Positions 17,976-25,711 of a stretch of DNA of 58,175 bases are shown here, in pieces (position 1 is the stretch's first letter; each line of letters starts with the position of its first letter). Source of the DNA: Acinetobacter terrae. Lineage in GTDB: Bacteria > Pseudomonadota > Gammaproteobacteria > Pseudomonadales > Moraxellaceae. Both the position numbers and the translations under genes were made by a program. The notes beneath the pieces were generated by a model. It worked only from the letters and a program-made list of their open reading frames with translations. It did not search any database and was not told the origin of the DNA. The stretch is taken from positions 1-58,175 of the forward strand of contig NZ_JABERI010000004.1 of NCBI RefSeq assembly GCF_013004375.1. The letters are read 5' to 3'.

Positions 17976-18424
17976 TGGCAATTCAGCGCTCTGGACGCTT
18001 TGAGCGGGTCAAAAAACCACTAAAAAGTGAGATGAATGTCGTTCCTTATATTGACGTCATGCTGGTACTTTTGGTGATTTTCATGGTCACAGCACCCATG
18101 ATTACTAGTGGGATTAAAGTCGATTTACCTCAAGCCAATGGCAATCCCATCGAATCTAAAGATGCGCCCACAATCGTGACGCTGGATCAAGATGGTCTTT
18201 ATTATTTGGAATACAAAAACCAAAAAACGGGTCCTGTTGATCTAGCTCAGTTGACGAGTCTTTTAGTGGAGGCACAAACAAAAGCCAAGGATGACAATAA
18301 GGAACTGAATGTTGTCATTAATGGTCATACCACACGTCCCTATGGAGATGTCATGGCTTTAATGTCGGGTCTTCAAGATGCTGGTTTAACACAAGTTAGT
18401 CTGCTCACTAAGCCTCTAGAATAA
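17975..18424 (+). CDS. tolR: Tol-Pal inner-membrane protein TolR
   Basis: 149 residues of the ExbD/TolR family: short cytoplasmic N-terminus, one transmembrane helix in about residues 24-44 containing the proton-path Asp (YIDVMLVLLVIFMV), then a periplasmic domain ending in GLQDAGLTQVSLLT. It couples with TolQ to drive TolA during outer-membrane constriction at division. It overlaps tolQ and is followed by tolA after 3 bases. Confidence 0.95.
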   Translation: MAIQRSGRFERVKKPLKSEMNVVPYIDVMLVLLVIFMVTAPMITSGIKVDLPQANGNPIESKDAPTIVTLDQDGLYYLEYKNQKTGPVDLAQLTSLLVEAQTKAKDDNKELNVVINGHTTRPYGDVMALMSGLQDAGLTQVSLLTKPLE

Positions 18425-18427
18425 AGT

Positions 18428-19819
18428 ATGAAAGATTTGAAAAAGCCACAATCCAAAGAAAAAACAATTGCGCTTGGATTTACCCTCGGGATCCATGCTG
18501 TGGCAATGACTGGCTTACTTTTTTTGGGCATGAGCAAACCTGTCGAGCCGCCTAAACAAATTAAAATGGTTTTGGTCACGCCTGAGGACTTGCTCCCTCC
18601 CGATCCTGTGCCTTTAGAACAGACAGACTCGACTGAAACAGCACATAAAAAGGTTGCAGAACAAGTTCAACAAACGGCAAAACCGAGTGTTGAACCTGCA
18701 CCTGTTATTCCAGTTGCACTGCCTACCCCTCCTACTCCAGCACCAGCACCAGCAAAGCCTGATGCAAACAAAGCCGCTCAGGAAGCCAAAGCTGCGGCTG
18801 AAGCAGTGCAAAAAGCGCAACAGCAAGCTGCAGAAAAGGCAAAAGCGGCTGAAGCAAATAAGTTAAAAGCCCAAGCAGATGCTCAAGCCAAGGCAAAAGC
18901 AGAGGCTACTGAAAAAGCCCGAGCTGATACCGCTGCGAAAGCTAAATCTGACGCGGCTGAAAAAGCGAAAGCAGACGCTACTGCGAAGGCCAAAGCTGAT
19001 GCAGTGAATAAAGCTAAGGCTGATGCCATTAATAAAGCTAAAGCCGACGCTGTAAATCAAGCCAAAGCCGACGCTGTAAATCAAGCCAAAGCCGATGCTG
19101 CCAACAAAGCAAAAGCCGATGAAGTGAATAAAGCTAAAGCGGATGCTGTGAATAAAGCTAAGGCAGATGCGGCTAATAAAGCCAAAGCCGATGCAGCTAA
19201 TAAAGCAAAATCCGATGCAGTGAATAAAGCCAAAGCCGATGCAGCAAATAAAGCTAAGGCTGATGCCATTAATAAAGCCAAAGCTGACGCCGCTGAGAAA
19301 GCCAAAGCTAATGCTATTAATAAAGCAAAAGCCGATGCTGCCAACAAAGCAAAAGCCGATGAAGTGAATAAAGCTAAAGCGGATGCTGCGAATAAAGCTA
19401 AGGCAGATGCGGCTAATAAAGCCAAAGCCGATGCAGCTAATAAAGCAAAAGCCGATGCAGAAGCCCGTGAACGTGCAGCTGAAGAAGCCAAAGCATCATC
19501 TGCTAAACAAGCCGCTGAAGAAGCCGCGACGAAAAAAGCGGAAGCAAAGAAAATTGCCTCAACTGCAAAACGTGACTTTGAAAATAAAGTTAGACGTGCG
19601 TGGGATATTCCGAGCGGTTCATCCGGTCAAAAAGCCACTGCCCGTGTAACTTTAAGTGACAGTGGTTCAGTTCAATCGGTTATCGTCAGTTCAAGTGATC
19701 TAGATATGAAAGCAAGTGTGGAAGCCGCTGTACGTGCAGCAGCGCCTTACCCTATGCCTTCCGATCCAGATGCACGACGTGAAGCAAGAACCTTTACTTC
19801 AAGCTTTACTGCGAAATAA
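18428..19819 (+). CDS. tolA: Cell envelope protein TolA with expanded repeat stalk
   Basis: 463 residues. It links the TolQR motor to Pal/TolB across the periplasm. Domain I is an N-terminal transmembrane helix (ALGFTLGIHAVAMTGLLFLG, about 15-34). A Pro-rich linker (PTPPTPAPAPA) follows. Domain II is an Ala/Lys-rich helical stalk, about residues 110-370, built on an 8-residue NKAKADA-type repeat (24-bp period). Domain III is the globular TonB-like C-terminus (DFENKVRRAWDIP). The DNA of domain II contains a 240-bp higher-order duplication, so stalk length may vary between strains. Ended by a strong terminator that separates it from tolB. Confidence 0.95.
   Translation: MKDLKKPQSKEKTIALGFTLGIHAVAMTGLLFLGMSKPVEPPKQIKMVLVTPEDLLPPDPVPLEQTDSTETAHKKVAEQVQQTAKPSVEPAPVIPVALPTPPTPAPAPAKPDANKAAQEAKAAAEAVQKAQQQAAEKAKAAEANKLKAQADAQAKAKAEATEKARADTAAKAKSDAAEKAKADATAKAKADAVNKAKADAINKAKADAVNQAKADAVNQAKADAANKAKADEVNKAKADAVNKAKADAANKAKADAANKAKSDAVNKAKADAANKAKADAINKAKADAAEKAKANAINKAKADAANKAKADEVNKAKADAANKAKADAANKAKADAANKAKADAEARERAAEEAKASSAKQAAEEAATKKAEAKKIASTAKRDFENKVRRAWDIPSGSSGQKATARVTLSDSGSVQSVIVSSSDLDMKASVEAAVRAAAPYPMPSDPDARREARTFTSSFTAK
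18990..19470 (+). repeat. Coding repeats in tolA: 24-bp units and a 240-bp tandem duplication
   Basis: The stalk-coding DNA has a 24-bp period. Superimposed on it, bases 19091-19210 recur at 19331-19450, exactly 240 bp later, with one mismatch (19149 T against 19389 C), and flanking stretches such as 19012-19038 also match at the same 240-bp offset. This marks a tandem duplication of ten 24-bp units. Confidence 0.9.
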
Positions 19820-19822
19820 AAT

Positions 19823-19858
19823 AAAAAGCCACATCAAATTTAATTGATGTGGCTTTTT
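19823..19858 (+). terminator. tolA terminator
   Basis: Fifteen-bp perfect stem: AAAAAGCCACATCAA pairs with TTGATGTGGCTTTTT (19823-19837 with 19844-19858), loop of six. It splits the Tol-Pal locus into two transcription units. Confidence 0.93.
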
Positions 19859-20023
19859 TGACCTTTAAACTCAAATTTCGCTAAAAACAGATAATATTTT
19901 ATTCACTTTTCACAGTCTTATAACAGTTTAGTCATCATGATGTACTTCCAATAAAGCAAAATCATGCCATTATGTGACACAACCGAATTCACAATAATTT
20001 ACATTTTTTAGAGTACGTAGCGG

Positions 20024-21310
20024 ATGATGGAAATGACGCGTAAACATCTACTTTGCCTAACCATTTTGACAGCTTTAAGTCCCGTTTTAGCGACCCAGTC
20101 TTATGCACAACTGCATTTAGAAATTGCTAAAGCACCAGAAGAAGCACCGAAGATTGCCATTATTCCGTTTAATAATGATCAAAGCATTTATCCTATTGTA
20201 GAAAATGACTTAAACCGTTCAGGCAAATTTTCAAGTGCTTCAAAAAACCTGCCTGCAACAGCAAGTATGAATACACCCAATGCAGCGGCATGGAAATCTG
20301 CAGGTGTTCCGTATGTGGTCACAGGTACAGTAAAAACAACAGAAAATGGCAGTTTTGAAGTTCACTATCAACTCTATGATGTAGAAAAACAGCAGTATTT
20401 ATTAAATGAATTACTGACTGTTCCTGCTTCACGTATTCGTCAAGCCGGACACATGATTAGTGATGCAATTTATCAGGCATTGACCGGTATTGCAGGTGAC
20501 TTTAGCGGACGTATTGCTTATGTACTGCGCAATCCAGCTACTCCTGAACAGCGTTATACCCTGCAAATTGCAGATACGGATGGCGAACAGCCAAAAACCA
20601 TTCTCACCTCTCGTGATCCAATCTTGTCACCTGCCTGGACACCGGATGCGAAAAAAATTGCCTATGTTTCATTTGAAACCAAACGCCCTGCAATTTATGT
20701 ACAAAACTTGGCTACAGGTCAACGTGAAAAACTGGCGAGCTTCCGTGGTTTAAACGGTGCGCCAAGCTTCTCACCCGATGGTAAAAGCATGTTGTTTACT
20801 GCATCTTTGCATGGCAACCCTGAAATCTATCAAATGAATCTGGAAACACGTCAGTTGCAACGTATGACCAATGACAGTGCAATTGATACCGAAGCGCGTT
20901 ATGCCCCAGACGGTAAATCATTTATTTTCACCTCTGACCGAGGCGGTTCACCACAAATTTATACCTATAACTTTGCCAACGCTTCAAGTAAGCGCCTGAC
21001 GTTCCGTGGTGCATTTAATGCACGTGGCACATTAAGTGCAGATGGTAAAAAAGTCGCTTTAGTCCATCGTCCAAGTGGCAGTAATTACAAAGTGGCTATT
21101 CAGGACATCAATACCGGCATTACCAATATTCTGACCCCAACCAGTCTGGATGAATCACCAAGTTTCTCGCCAAATGGGCAAATGGTGGTCTATGCAACTC
21201 GTGAAGGGAATCGTGGTTTATTGTCCATCATGTCACTGGATGGTCGTTTCCGCATGAATTTACCGAGTGAACAAGGCGAGGTTCGCGAACCCGCTTGGGC
21301 GCCAAAATAA
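20024..21310 (+). CDS. tolB: Tol-Pal periplasmic beta-propeller protein TolB
   Basis: 428 residues. A periplasmic protein that shuttles between Pal and OmpF/Lpp-type partners and contacts TolA. Signal peptide in residues 1-28 (HLLCLTILTALSPVLATQSYA), N-terminal alpha/beta domain (APKIAIIPFNND), then a six-bladed propeller with repeated SP-F-PDGK motifs (SFSPDGKSMLFT, RYAPDGKSFIFTSDRGG, SFSPNGQMVVYATR). Start at 20024 (ATG ATG GAA ATG) is tentative; the third ATG at 20033 is possible. It must use its own promoter in the 165 bases after the tolA terminator. Confidence 0.95.
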   Translation: MMEMTRKHLLCLTILTALSPVLATQSYAQLHLEIAKAPEEAPKIAIIPFNNDQSIYPIVENDLNRSGKFSSASKNLPATASMNTPNAAAWKSAGVPYVVTGTVKTTENGSFEVHYQLYDVEKQQYLLNELLTVPASRIRQAGHMISDAIYQALTGIAGDFSGRIAYVLRNPATPEQRYTLQIADTDGEQPKTILTSRDPILSPAWTPDAKKIAYVSFETKRPAIYVQNLATGQREKLASFRGLNGAPSFSPDGKSMLFTASLHGNPEIYQMNLETRQLQRMTNDSAIDTEARYAPDGKSFIFTSDRGGSPQIYTYNFANASSKRLTFRGAFNARGTLSADGKKVALVHRPSGSNYKVAIQDINTGITNILTPTSLDESPSFSPNGQMVVYATREGNRGLLSIMSLDGRFRMNLPSEQGEVREPAWAPK

Positions 21311-21348
21311 CAATTTAATTTAAAGCAATGATGATCATGGAGATAAAG

Positions 21349-21918
21349 ATGAAAGCAGTTAAATTATTGGTCCTTCCTGTTCTTGCAACAGCGTTAGTGA
21401 TGACTGGTTGTGCAAGCCGTAAACCTGCAGCTGAAATTCAAGCGGGTCAAAATCCATCTGAAGCAGGTACAGTAAGTACTGAGGGCTTAAGTGAAGATGC
21501 TGCTCTAAATGCGCAAAACCTAGCAGGTGCTTCTTCAAGAGGTGTGACTGCTGCTAATAAAGCATTCTTGGCAAAACGCGTTGTTCACTTTGACTACGAC
21601 AGCAGCGATCTTTCTAACGAAGATTATCAAACGCTTCAAGCGCATGCACAATTCCTTGTTGCCAATGCAAATTCGAAAGTGGCTTTAACCGGTCATACCG
21701 ATGAACGTGGCACACGTGAATACAACATGGCTTTGGGTGAACGTCGTGCTAAAGCGGTAGAAAGCTTCCTGATTACCAATGGCGTTGCTGCAACACAATT
21801 AGAAGCCGTGAGTTATGGTAAAGAAATGCCGATTAATGCAGGTCATGATGAAAATGCATGGAAAGAAAACCGCCGTGTAGAACTTAACTACGAAGCTGTT
21901 CCACCATTGTTAAAATAA
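21349..21918 (+). CDS. pal: Peptidoglycan-associated lipoprotein Pal
   Basis: 189 residues from the ATG at 21349, chosen because GGAG lies seven bases upstream; the longer frame from 21328 is unlikely. Lipoprotein signal KLLVLPVLATALVMTGC, with the lipidated Cys at about residue 21. The OmpA-type peptidoglycan-binding domain has VHFDYDSSDLS near 80 and GHTDERGTREYNMALGERRA near 112-131, including the Asp and Arg that bind diaminopimelate. Anchors the outer membrane to the wall with TolB/TolA. Starts 38 bases after tolB, likely the same transcript. Confidence 0.95.
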   Translation: MKAVKLLVLPVLATALVMTGCASRKPAAEIQAGQNPSEAGTVSTEGLSEDAALNAQNLAGASSRGVTAANKAFLAKRVVHFDYDSSDLSNEDYQTLQAHAQFLVANANSKVALTGHTDERGTREYNMALGERRAKAVESFLITNGVAATQLEAVSYGKEMPINAGHDENAWKENRRVELNYEAVPPLLK

Positions 21919-21929
21919 TGGCTTGAATA

Positions 21930-21964
21930 AAAAAGCGCTCAACTTATTGATTGAGCGCTTTTTT
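21930..21964. terminator. pal terminator (bidirectional)
   Basis: AAAAAGCGCTCAA pairs with TTGAGCGCTTTTT (21930-21942 with 21951-21963), loop of eight. It also ends the convergent 64-aa gene. Confidence 0.92.
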
Positions 21965-21969
21965 ATGTT

Positions 21970-22164
21970 TTAAACTTTTTCAGATTCTTTAGTTTCATCA
22001 TTCGAGCTTTGCATGGATTCTATGAGATCATGCTTATTGAATTTTTTATATTCTGGTTTTGCTTCATAAGCTTTCCAGGCTTCTTTCACTTTCTCGTCAG
22101 AAATATCATCTAAATTCATAGCTTCATTTGGCGTTGGAGTCGCATCAAACTTTTGCGTTGTCAT
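21970..22164 (-). CDS. Small acidic hypothetical protein (64 aa)
   Basis: Soluble, highly charged 64-residue protein (DDISDEKVKEAWKAYEAK near 19-36). Translation is well supported by AGGAG seven bases before the ATG, and the pal terminator follows the stop. No membrane segment, no Cys, no family recognised. Low-complexity charged small proteins like this are often stress or phase-related, but no function can be claimed. Confidence 0.75.
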   Translation of the reverse strand: MTTQKFDATPTPNEAMNLDDISDEKVKEAWKAYEAKPEYKKFNKHDLIESMQSSNDETKESEKV

Positions 22165-22350
22165 AACTGTGCTCCTATCACGATTTTAATACCCTCTAAT
22201 CCTCAACATAGCATTTTCCACAAAACTTACAAGAGTAAAATCACGACAAATAGTCGAGTTTAATTGTCCTTTTGCTGCGTTCTCATCTAAAATGAGTCCC
22301 CATATTCTTTTGATAATTTTTTATCATTTTCTAATTGGAGTTTTCCTGTC

Positions 22351-23325
22351 ATGTCATACCTCACCCTTTCCCAATTTCTAGAACAAAAAGCAGGGAATTT
22401 AACACCTGAACTTGCTCAAGTTATTGAAACAATTGGTAATACATGCAAAGACATTGATCAATTATTACAAAAAGGAGCTTTGGCGGGCGTATTGGGTAGT
22501 GCGCAACACGAAAACGTACAAGGCGAAGAACAAAAGAAACTTGACGTTATTTCGAATGACTACTTGATCGATGCTTTAAAAGTTCATCCACATGTGGGTG
22601 GTTTGGCTTCAGAAGAACTCGATGAATTTACCCCTGCACAAGAAAATGGTGAATTCCTGGTATTGTTCGACCCACTTGATGGTTCAAGCAACATCGACAT
22701 CAATATGTGTGTCGGCACAATTTTCTCTATTTTGCCTGCTAAAAATGCAGTGACCAAAGCTGAGGACTTCATGCAGGCAGGTACAAACCAGGTAGCTGCG
22801 GGTTATGTATTATATGGCCCATCGACCATGATGGCGCTTACCGTTGGTGCGGGTGTTGTATTCTTCACTTTCGACCCAGAAACTCAAGAGTTCCTTTTAA
22901 CTTCTGAAAATATTCAGGTTGCTGCTGATACCAAAGAATATGCAATCAACGCATCAAATCAACGTCACTGGGAAGAACCAGTAAAACGCTATATTGCTGA
23001 ACTTCAGGACGGTAAAACTTCTGTTCGTGGCAAAGACTTCAACATGCGCTGGGTAGCGTGTATGGTGGGTGATATTCACCGTATCCTGTGCCGTAGCGGT
23101 ATTTTCTTATATCCATACGACACCAAAGATCCTCAAAAAGCCGGTCGTCTTCGTTTAATGTATGAAGCAAATCCAATGAGTATGTTGATGGAACAAGCGG
23201 GTGGTGCATCTACTACTGGCCGTGTTCGTATTTTAGAAATTCAACCGACTGAATTGCATCAGCGTGTTCCTGTTGTGATTGGCTCTAAAAATGAAGTTGA
23301 CTTAGTTACTCACTACCACAATTAA
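22351..23325 (+). CDS. fbp: Class I fructose-1,6-bisphosphatase
   Basis: 324 residues. Hydrolyses fructose-1,6-bisphosphate to fructose-6-phosphate in gluconeogenesis, needed by an organism that grows on acids rather than sugars. Metal and phosphate motifs: SEELDEF near 90-96, [18 protein letters not shown] near 107-124 and [11 protein letters not shown] near 151-161. C-terminal active-site region [20 protein letters not shown] near 265-284. TTGGAG lies just upstream of the start. Confidence 0.95.
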   Translation: MSYLTLSQFLEQKAGNLTPELAQVIETIGNTCKDIDQLLQKGALAGVLGSAQHENVQGEEQKKLDVISNDYLIDALKVHPHVGGLASEELDEFTPAQENGEFLVLFDPLDGSSNIDINMCVGTIFSILPAKNAVTKAEDFMQAGTNQVAAGYVLYGPSTMMALTVGAGVVFFTFDPETQEFLLTSENIQVAADTKEYAINASNQRHWEEPVKRYIAELQDGKTSVRGKDFNMRWVACMVGDIHRILCRSGIFLYPYDTKDPQKAGRLRLMYEANPMSMLMEQAGGASTTGRVRILEIQPTELHQRVPVVIGSKNEVDLVTHYHN

Positions 23326-23334
23326 TTTTAAAAA

Positions 23335-23365
23335 TGGAAGTAAGTGTATTTATCGCTTACTTCCA
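23335..23365 (+). terminator. Hairpin after fbp (weak terminator or attenuator)
   Basis: Ten-bp stem TGGAAGTAAG / CTTACTTCCA (23335-23344 with 23356-23365), loop of eleven, no T-run after it. It lies between fbp and the ATG of the methyltransferase gene and may protect or attenuate transcript rather than terminate. Confidence 0.5.
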
Positions 23366-23379
23366 CGGATAACTCTCCC

Positions 23380-24156
23380 ATGCCAGCTTTTTTTCTTGAA
23401 TCAAAAGACAATCCAAAAATCAAACACCTACGTGGATTGATTGAACAAAGTTCATTCCGTAAAAAGAATCGTCAAACGGTACTCGAAGGTACCCATTTAA
23501 GCCTTGCCTGGTTAGAACAGAATCGAAGCATTAATTCTATATTCACTACCGAAGCTGCCTATAGTCATCCTGATTTAGAAAAAATCGTTTCCTTGTACGA
23601 CGGTAATGTTTTTATACTCAGTGAAGCTTTATACAACGACCTAAGTACCTTAGGCACTTCTTTGGCATGTTTGGCAATTGTTGATTTACCTAGTTCAAAT
23701 CAAGCCTTAAATTTTAAAGAAGACACCCTAATCCTAGATAATATCCAGGATCCGGGTAATGTGGGAACTTTGCTACGCTCAGCTGCCGCTGCCGGCATTG
23801 AGCAAGTTGTATGTACCAAAGGTTCAGCCTCGATCTGGTCACCGCGCGTTTTACGTGCAGGTATGGGTGCACATTTTTCTCTACAAACCTATGAAAATAT
23901 TGCCCTAGAAGACCTTTTAGAAAAATTCACAATACCGGTCTATGTTACCAGCTCACACCAATCTGAAAGCCTTTACTCAAAGAACTTAAGAAAACAGTGT
24001 GTTTGGATTCTGGGTAATGAAGGTCAAGGTGTATCTGATTATGCACTTAAGCATGCTGAAGCTGTTTCTATTCCGCAGCCTGGTGGACAAGAATCATTGA
24101 ATGTTGCCGTCGCAGGCTCGATTTGTTTCTTTGAGATGGTTCGTCAGCGTTTATAA
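23380..24156 (+). CDS. SpoU/TrmH-family RNA 2'-O-methyltransferase
   Basis: 258 residues from the ATG at 23380; the frame runs up to a GTG at 23344 but that start lies inside a hairpin. N-terminal substrate-binding domain (SKDNPKIKHLRGL, VLEGTHL) then the knotted SPOUT domain: LDNIQDPGNVGTLLRSAAAAG near 128-148, LGNEGQGVS near 211-219 and IPQPGGQESLNVAVAGSICF near 230-249. These motifs bind S-adenosylmethionine and methylate a ribose 2'-OH of rRNA or tRNA. The exact target is unknown, though the layout resembles rRNA methyltransferases of the RlmB/TsnR group. Confidence 0.9.
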   Translation: MPAFFLESKDNPKIKHLRGLIEQSSFRKKNRQTVLEGTHLSLAWLEQNRSINSIFTTEAAYSHPDLEKIVSLYDGNVFILSEALYNDLSTLGTSLACLAIVDLPSSNQALNFKEDTLILDNIQDPGNVGTLLRSAAAAGIEQVVCTKGSASIWSPRVLRAGMGAHFSLQTYENIALEDLLEKFTIPVYVTSSHQSESLYSKNLRKQCVWILGNEGQGVSDYALKHAEAVSIPQPGGQESLNVAVAGSICFFEMVRQRL

Positions 24157-24179
24157 TCCTTTCTCTTTCGTTACTTTAT

Positions 24180-24206
24180 TTTAAACATCACTCGTTGATG
24201 TTTAAA
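24180..24206. terminator. AT-rich hairpin after the methyltransferase gene
   Basis: TTTAAACATCA pairs with TGATGTTTAAA (24180-24190 with 24196-24206), loop CTCGT. It ends in A-rich rather than T-rich sequence, so termination strength is doubtful. Confidence 0.45.
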
Positions 24207-24305
24207 AATAGATTACACTAGAAAAATAATAAGTTTTATTTGTCAACCAAACCATTATTTCCAACGTTATATGTATATGAAAATGGAAATAATGGTGGGT
24301 ATCCA

Positions 24306-24941
24306 ATGACAGGATTTTCCATCTCTATGGATTCAGCACCGAAACAGTCTCACTCGGAAAATTTGAGTACTCTGAAGAGTACGGCTGAACAACGCCTGAA
24401 AATTTTCATGCAGGATGTGACTGGACGTGCCTTAGTCATGATGGAGAGTGCTACTCAAGGTCAACAAGGCATTGCGATGGATTTAGTGCAGGAAGCATTT
24501 ATTTCCCTGCATAAAACATATGCTGAAAAGCCGACTGATGAATGGTATCCGCTGTTTTACACCATTTTGAACCATAAATTACAAGACTGGCGTAGAAAAG
24601 AAGTCCGTCGAGCGCAACCTTTTTCATTTTTTAAAAAGGTCAGCCTAGATGACGATGATATTGAACTGAATGATATTGTCGATGAAAGCACCCCTAGTCC
24701 ATTCGATTTTCTTGATCAAGCCGTGACTGCCGAAGAAATACAGGAAGCCATTTCTAAGCTTCCCGTTCGGCAGCAACAAGCTTTTATGCTACGTGCTTGG
24801 GAAGGGTTTGATACACACACTACTGCACAAATCATGGAATGCAGTGAAGGTAGTGTAAAAACGCATTATCACCGTGCTATTCAAGGTCTTCGGAACTCGT
24901 TGGCACATTTGAATCCATATTCTGGAGGGTCATCCGAATGA
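24306..24941 (+). CDS. ECF-type RNA polymerase sigma factor
   Basis: 211 residues from the ATG at 24306; a longer TTG start at 24240 is possible. Region 2 is seen in DLVQEAFISLHKTY and WYPLFYTILNHKLQDWRRKE (about residues 60-100); region 4 is a helix-turn-helix in LPVRQQQAFMLRAW through GSVKTHYHRAIQGLR (about 158-200). It would direct polymerase to a small regulon. The stop overlaps the next gene by four bases, and a third gene overlaps that one, giving a tight three-gene operon of sigma factor, membrane protein and exported helical protein. That is the usual layout for an extracytoplasmic sigma factor and its control proteins. Confidence 0.9.
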   Translation: MTGFSISMDSAPKQSHSENLSTLKSTAEQRLKIFMQDVTGRALVMMESATQGQQGIAMDLVQEAFISLHKTYAEKPTDEWYPLFYTILNHKLQDWRRKEVRRAQPFSFFKKVSLDDDDIELNDIVDESTPSPFDFLDQAVTAEEIQEAISKLPVRQQQAFMLRAWEGFDTHTTAQIMECSEGSVKTHYHRAIQGLRNSLAHLNPYSGGSSE

Positions 24942-25258
24942 AACAAGATGATTTCTTAAAACAAGTTACTTCCAAACTCGATGGACTCGCACAACATCAT
25001 AAAGACAAGCCTGTTGTGATGAATCACGTCATTGAAGAAATTCAAGACCGGGAAACTTCTCGTTACGGACTTTGGAAAATGTCAGGATTTGCACTTGCAG
25101 CTGCAATTGCGGGTTTCGTGGTCTTCCCAAATTCTATTGAAATGGCTGCAAAGCCTCAGAATCAAGTTGTGGTTACTCCAAAATTATCACCACAAATGGT
25201 TGAAGATTTGGAGATGTTAATGGTTTTAGGCGAGGACAAAGTTCCACATGGCAGCTAA
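24938..25258 (+). CDS. Small membrane protein, candidate anti-sigma factor
   Basis: 106 residues, overlapping the sigma gene (ATGA) and the next gene. Cytoplasmic helical N-terminus (residues 1-45), a weak transmembrane segment near 49-65 (SGFALAAAIAGFVVFPN), then a short periplasmic tail ending EDLEMLMVLGEDK. This is the position and topology of a membrane anti-sigma factor, but no zinc-binding ZAS motif (HXXXCXXC) is present. The arrangement recalls the sigma / DUF3619 / DUF3106 operons of betaproteobacteria; membership in DUF3619 is my suspicion, not shown. Confidence 0.75.
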   Translation: MKQDDFLKQVTSKLDGLAQHHKDKPVVMNHVIEEIQDRETSRYGLWKMSGFALAAAIAGFVVFPNSIEMAAKPQNQVVVTPKLSPQMVEDLEMLMVLGEDKVPHGS

Positions 25259-25655
25259 AAGATTAGCATTTGCTTTTTGTGCACTCGGATTTCTACAAAC
25301 CAGTTTCGCTGGTTTTGAACGTTTTTGGATTTTTTCTAAAGATGCAGACACTCAAGTGGCAGAAACATGGGAAACTCTGTCAGATGCTGAACAACGTGCA
25401 CTTATTCAGCGTTATCAATCGCTAAAGGAATTACCTGAAGCGCAAAGTACAGCTTTGCATCAGCGTATGGATTGGTTTACCCAATTACCCGAGCAAGAAA
25501 AGCAAAAAATGCGAGAAACCTGGCAAAAAATGAGTAGCCAAGAGCGTAAAGATTTAGGCAACCGTATGCAAAAAGCGACAGCTGAAGAAAGACCTGCTAT
25601 TCGTGATGAATACATCACTAAATATTTGCAGCAGCCCAATATTACTAATCATTAA
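25248..25655 (+). CDS. DUF3106 family exported protein
   Basis: 135 residues. Signal peptide 1-21 (RLAFAFCALGFLQTSFA), then a periplasmic helical region rich in Trp, Gln and Glu with the repeated pattern ETWETLSDAEQRALIQRYQSL, MDWFTQLPEQEKQK and ETWQKMSSQERKDL. These W-x-L/M-S/P-x-x-E-Q/R repeats are characteristic of DUF3106. Function unknown. It resembles periplasmic helical stress modulators (CpxP/RseB-like roles) in position, which suggests it may sense envelope stress for the sigma factor encoded upstream. It overlaps the preceding gene by 11 bases. Confidence 0.85.
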   Translation: MAAKRLAFAFCALGFLQTSFAGFERFWIFSKDADTQVAETWETLSDAEQRALIQRYQSLKELPEAQSTALHQRMDWFTQLPEQEKQKMRETWQKMSSQERKDLGNRMQKATAEERPAIRDEYITKYLQQPNITNH

Positions 25656-25682
25656 TGCTCAAAATACTCAGCAATACTAATA

Positions 25683-25708
25683 AAAAAGCCTCTTTCGAGG
25701 CTTTTTTA
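25683..25708. terminator. Bidirectional terminator between the sigma operon and the surface-protein operon
   Basis: AAAAAAGCCTC-TTTC-GAGGCTTTTTT (25682-25707). It serves both converging operons. Confidence 0.92.
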
Positions 25709-25711
25709 GTT

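Noticed and set aside
18990..19470. CRISPR-like regular repeats
   Set aside because: The 24-bp periodicity is coding (KADA repeat of TolA), with no spacers and codon-level variation.
19081..19491. 136-codon Ala/Leu/Ser frame on the minus strand
   Set aside because: It is the antisense shadow of the tolA repeat; a periodic sequence gives a long open frame on the other strand automatically.
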